A stretch of 8,080 nt of DNA, taken from CAYRHS01 sp964424125. GTDB taxonomy: Bacteria; Actinomycetota; Acidimicrobiia; IMCC26256; JAOSJL01. This document shows, piece after piece, positions 5,724-8,080 of this stretch. The first letter of the stretch is position 1; each line of letters begins with the position of its first letter. The notes under the pieces were generated by a model that made no database searches, had not been told where the DNA came from, and was given only the letters and a program-made list of their open reading frames with translations. The stretch is from assembly GCA_964424125.1 (NCBI GenBank), contig CAYRHS010000146.1, forward strand, positions 1 through 8,080, given 5' to 3'. A program made the position numbers and the translations under genes.

Positions 5724-6377
5724 ATGAACCCGGACACCGTCCACGCGCTTTCCGAGGTCGAACATCGGATCGAGCTCGCCAGGGCCGTCGAGCGCTTGGG
5801 CCGCGAGTTCGCCGGGACGTTCTCGCCCGAGACCATCGAGCGCTACGTGTACGACTCCTACCGTCAGCTCTCCCAGCGGGCCCGGGTCAAGACGTGGCTG
5901 CCCATGCTCACCGAGCGCTTCACTCGCGACCGGCTGCGCGCGCTCGGTCGCCTGGAGGGGGACGCGCCGGCCAAGCCGTCCGTGCTGTTCCTCTGCGTGC
6001 ACAACGCCGGACGTTCGCAGATGGCGGCCGGGTGGCTCCGCCACCTCGCCGGGGAGGCGGTCGACGTGTTCTCCGGCGGCTCGGACCCGGGAGACGAGAC
6101 GAACGCGAACGCGGTGGCTGCCATGGCCGAGGTCGGCATCGACATCTCGACCGAGTTCCCGAAGCCGTGGTCGGACGAGGTCGCCGGGGCCGCGGACGTG
6201 ATCATCACGATGGGCTGTGGCGACGCGTGCCCGATCCTGCCCGGCAAGCGCTACGAGGACTGGGAGCTGACCGACCCGGCCGGCCAGCCCATCGAGGTCG
6301 TGCGCCAGGTCCGCGACGACATCGAGGGGCGCGTCCGCGCGCTCGTCTCGGAACTCGACACGCCCGCCGTTCCATGA
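5724..6377 (+). CDS. arsC: Arsenate reductase with N-terminal three-helix domain
   Basis: The enzyme reduces arsenate to arsenite in the cytosol. It has 217 residues: an N-terminal helical domain (about 10-75, including EFAGTFSPETIERYVYDSY and RVKTWLPMLTERFTRDRLRAL) followed by a low-molecular-weight-phosphatase-fold reductase domain (85-215). The catalytic loop is VLFLCVHNAGRSQMA, with C91 and R97. The redox segment is TMGCGDACPILPGKRYEDW, with C165 and C169, and LTDPAG supplies D184. Actinobacterial arsenate reductases with this added helical domain are known, for example in Corynebacterium and mycobacteria. Three cysteines fit the thioredoxin-type relay C91-C165-C169, although a mycothiol/mycoredoxin partner cannot be excluded. 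ATG 5724 follows GAGGAG at 8 bases. Its TGA overlaps the ATG of the aquaporin gene (ATGA). Confidence 0.93.
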   Translation: MNPDTVHALSEVEHRIELARAVERLGREFAGTFSPETIERYVYDSYRQLSQRARVKTWLPMLTERFTRDRLRALGRLEGDAPAKPSVLFLCVHNAGRSQMAAGWLRHLAGEAVDVFSGGSDPGDETNANAVAAMAEVGIDISTEFPKPWSDEVAGAADVIITMGCGDACPILPGKRYEDWELTDPAGQPIEVVRQVRDDIEGRVRALVSELDTPAVP

Positions 6378-7149
6378 CCACCACCGACGATCCGCGCGTC
6401 GCGGGGGCGGTCGACCGGCCCGCGACGCCGCTCCTGCAGCCGCGCTCGGTGCCACCGCTGGTCCGCAAGGTCGCGGCCGAGTTCCTCGGCACCGCGTTCC
6501 TGGTTGCCGGGGTCGTCGGCTCCGGTATCGCAGCCGAGCGACTCAGCACCGACTCCGGACTGGTGCTCTTGCAGAACGCGGTCGCGACGGGGGGAATCCT
6601 CGTGGCGCTGATCCTCGCGTTCGGACCCGCGTCGGGCGCGCACATCAACCCGGTGGTCACGCTCGCGGATCGCGTGTTCGGCGGCATCGACACCCGTACC
6701 GCGCTCGCCTACATCCCCGCGCAGATTGCCGGCGGGATCGTCGGCGCGATCGTCGCCAACGTCATGTTCTCGCTCCCGGCGGTCGAGTGGTCGCACACGA
6801 CCCGCACCGGCGGGAACGTCTGGTTCGCGAAGGCGTCGCCACGCTGGGCCTGTTGCTCGTGGTCTTCGGGGTCGTCCGGTCGGGTCGGGGATCGGCGGCG
6901 CCGTTCGCGGTCGGCGGATACATCGCGGCGGCCTACTACTTCACCTCCTCGACGAGCTTCGCCAACGCCGCGGTCACGATCGGCCGGGCGTTCACCGACA
7001 CCTTCACCGGCATCGCCCCCTCGTCCGTGCCGATGTTCGTCGTCGCGCAACTGATCGGCGCGGCGGTAGCCGTTCCGGTCATCTTGCTCCTCTATCCGCA
7101 CATCAGCGACGTCGCCGACCGCGTCATCCTGCGCCACGACCCGGACTGA
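6374..7149 (+). pseudogene. Aquaglyceroporin (MIP family) of the ars operon, interrupted by a -1 frameshift
   Basis: MIP channels conduct water, glycerol and arsenite. In aqpS-type ars operons they let arsenite leave the cell. ATG 6374 overlaps the arsC stop (ATGA). The first frame gives VRKVAAEFLGTAFLVAGVVG (helix 1), helix 2, the first pore loop SGAHINPVVT, and helix 3. After GGNVWFA (ending at 6829) that frame turns arginine- and serine-rich. The protein resumes one frame back at EGVATLGLLLVVFGVVRSG (helix 4, from 6829), then helix 5, the second pore loop SFANAAVTIGR and helix 6, ending at 7149. One extra base at 6829 would restore about 258 residues, a normal length. The pore motifs read NPV and NAA instead of NPA. 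It is either a true loss-of-function mutation or a sequencing/assembly error. The locally repetitive TTCGCGAAGGCG gives no real slippery site. Confidence 0.8.
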
Positions 7150-7150
7150 C

Positions 7151-7162
7151 AGCCGGCCGGCT
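7151..7162. other. Palindrome between convergent genes
   Basis: AGCCGGCCGGCT is a perfect 12-base palindrome in the 11-base gap between the aquaporin stop (7147-7149) and the ATPase stop on the other strand (7161-7163). It could end transcription from both sides, but it has no loop of its own and no T-run, so the terminator reading is weak. Confidence 0.2.
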
Positions 7163-8080
7163 ACTCCAGACGGCGGCGGACGGCTTTCTCGAGCTCCACG
7201 GCCCAAAATGCTCCCGTCGACGCCACGAGCACCAGACCCAGCTCGCCGAGGCTGAGCGCCTCGGTCTCGAAGAGCTGCTGCATCGGCGGCGCGTAAACGA
7301 CGAAGAGCTGGAGCGCGAGGGTGAGAAGAACCGCGCCGAGGAGGGGGCGGTTGCTGCCGAGACCGAGGCTCCAGAGCGACTCACGCTCGGACCGTACGGC
7401 CAGCGCGTTCCCGAGCTGGAGCAGCGCGAGCGACGTGAAGAGCATCGTCTGCCAGGGCCGGCCGGCGGCGTCAGCCCAGATGCCGAGCGCGAGGGGGATG
7501 AACCCCACGAGCAGACCGACGATCAGCATGTGTTGCCAGAGGCCGTGCGCGAACACGCTCTCGGAGGGAGGCCGCGGTGGGCGCCGCATGACGTCGCGTT
7601 CTGCCGGCTCCACGCCGAGCGCGAGTCCGGGCAACCCGTCGGTCAGCAAGTTGACCCAGAGGATCTGCACGGGGAGCAGGGGAAGTGTCAGGCCCACGAA
7701 CGGTCCGAGCAACATCACCCAGATCTCGCCAGCGTTCGACGTGAGGGTGTAGCGGACGAAGCGGCGGATGTTGTCGTAGATGCGCCGACCTTCTCCGGCC
7801 GCGGCGACGATGGTGGCGAAGTCGTCGTCGGTGAGCACCATGTCGGCGGCGTCCTTGGCGACGTCGGTGCCACTTCGCCCCATGGCGATCCCGATGCTCG
7901 CCTTTTGCAGGGCCGGTGCGTCGTTGACGCCGTCACCCGTCATCGCGACCACGTGGCCCCGGGCCTGCAACGCCTCGACCAACCGGAGCTTCTGCTCGGG
8001 TGACACCCTGGCGAACACCCCGGCCCGGTCAACCGTCTCGGGGTAGTCACCGGCCTCCAGTGTGGCCAGGTCGATCCCGG
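7161..8080 (-). CDS. P2-type (calcium-type) P-type ATPase, C-terminal part
   Basis: The gene enters from the right edge and is open to it; the last 305 or so residues are visible and the DKTGT phosphorylation loop lies outside. Seen are the end of the P domain with ARVSPEQK, then MTGDGVNDAPAL (7914-7940 region), KASIGIAMG-SGTDVAKDAADMVL, and the membrane domain M5-M10. M5 has TSNAGE and M6 has WVNLLTDGLPGLALG, which supply the Asn, Glu, Asn, Thr and Asp used for calcium in SERCA-like pumps. In M8 the sequence LLQLGNAL aligns with SERCA's IEMCNAL, so the site-I glutamate is replaced by Gln, as in plasma-membrane calcium pumps. One calcium site per cycle is the likely consequence. Candidates are PacL/CtpF-like pumps; Mn2+ or another cation cannot be excluded. 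It converges with the ars operon across 11 bases. Confidence 0.9.
   Translation of the reverse strand, partial: GIDLATLEAGDYPETVDRAGVFARVSPEQKLRLVEALQARGHVVAMTGDGVNDAPALQKASIGIAMGRSGTDVAKDAADMVLTDDDFATIVAAAGEGRRIYDNIRRFVRYTLTSNAGEIWVMLLGPFVGLTLPLLPVQILWVNLLTDGLPGLALGVEPAERDVMRRPPRPPSESVFAHGLWQHMLIVGLLVGFIPLALGIWADAAGRPWQTMLFTSLALLQLGNALAVRSERESLWSLGLGSNRPLLGAVLLTLALQLFVVYAPPMQQLFETEALSLGELGLVLVASTGAFWAVELEKAVRRRLE

Noticed and set aside
5262..6455. Long minus-strand open frame (397 codons) opposite arsC
   Set aside because: It is antisense to two proteins with intact CX5R loops, and its own product is Arg/Gly-rich without recognisable domains.
6820..6840. Programmed -1 ribosomal frameshift in the aquaporin
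   Set aside because: TTCGCGAAGGCG has no slippery X-XXY-YYZ heptamer and I see no obvious downstream pseudoknot, so mutation or sequencing error is more likely.
6726..8003. Long plus-strand open frame (425 codons) across the aquaporin and antisense to the ATPase
   Set aside because: The opposite strand encodes an unmistakable P-type ATPase with GDGVNDAP and M5/M6 motifs. This frame is charged, low-complexity sequence.
1..8080. CRISPR arrays, tRNAs, rRNA, insertion sequences and phage genes
   Set aside because: I looked for regularly spaced direct repeats, cloverleaf-like segments with GTTCGA-type arms, and transposase or integrase motifs, and found none.

Overview
The window is GC-rich, with almost every codon ending in G or C, and it is densely coding on both strands. 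Several families point to an actinobacterium (Actinomycetota): a DUF664/DinB protein, a beta-carbonic anhydrase closely resembling mycobacterial Rv1284, an arsenate reductase with an N-terminal helical domain, and promoters whose -10 box sits directly before the start codon (leaderless type). Which class it belongs to cannot be settled from this stretch. I see no tRNA, rRNA, CRISPR array, insertion sequence or phage gene.

Layout. Bases 1-1419 (+) hold the 3' end of a DUF664/DinB gene, a cupin gene, and what looks like the C-terminal half of a TMEM175-type (DUF1211) membrane channel. Bases 1445-1927 (-) encode a beta-carbonic anhydrase, which diverges from a SAM-dependent methyltransferase at 1993-2754 (+). 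Both divergent genes have a TANNNT box 7-8 bases before the start. Bases 2818-4907 (-) form a probable four-gene operon, in order of transcription: an unrecognised conserved-looking protein, a nucleoside phosphorylase/nucleosidase, a MOSC protein, and a VOC (glyoxalase-fold) protein that seems to have lost its middle.

Bases 4992-7149 (+) are the clearest functional unit: an arsenic-resistance operon. A near-perfect palindrome overlaps the promoter. It is followed by an ArsR-type DNA-binding domain fused to a low-molecular-weight phosphatase/arsenate-reductase domain, then a separate arsenate reductase, then an aquaglyceroporin (MIP family). The last two overlap by ATGA. There is no ArsB, Acr3 or ArsA gene in the window. 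The implied route is reduction of arsenate to arsenite followed by downhill exit through the aquaporin, as in the known aqpS-type operons. The aquaporin gene carries a -1 frameshift at about 6829, and both of its NPA motifs are altered.

Bases 7161-8080 (-) are the C-terminal part of a P2-type, calcium-type P-type ATPase that runs off the right edge and converges on the ars operon.

The most interesting points are the channel-based ars operon with a cysteine-free ArsR domain fused to a phosphatase, its overlapping operator and leaderless promoter, and three genes that look eroded or broken (TMEM175-like, VOC, aquaporin). I did not find a wholly new system.
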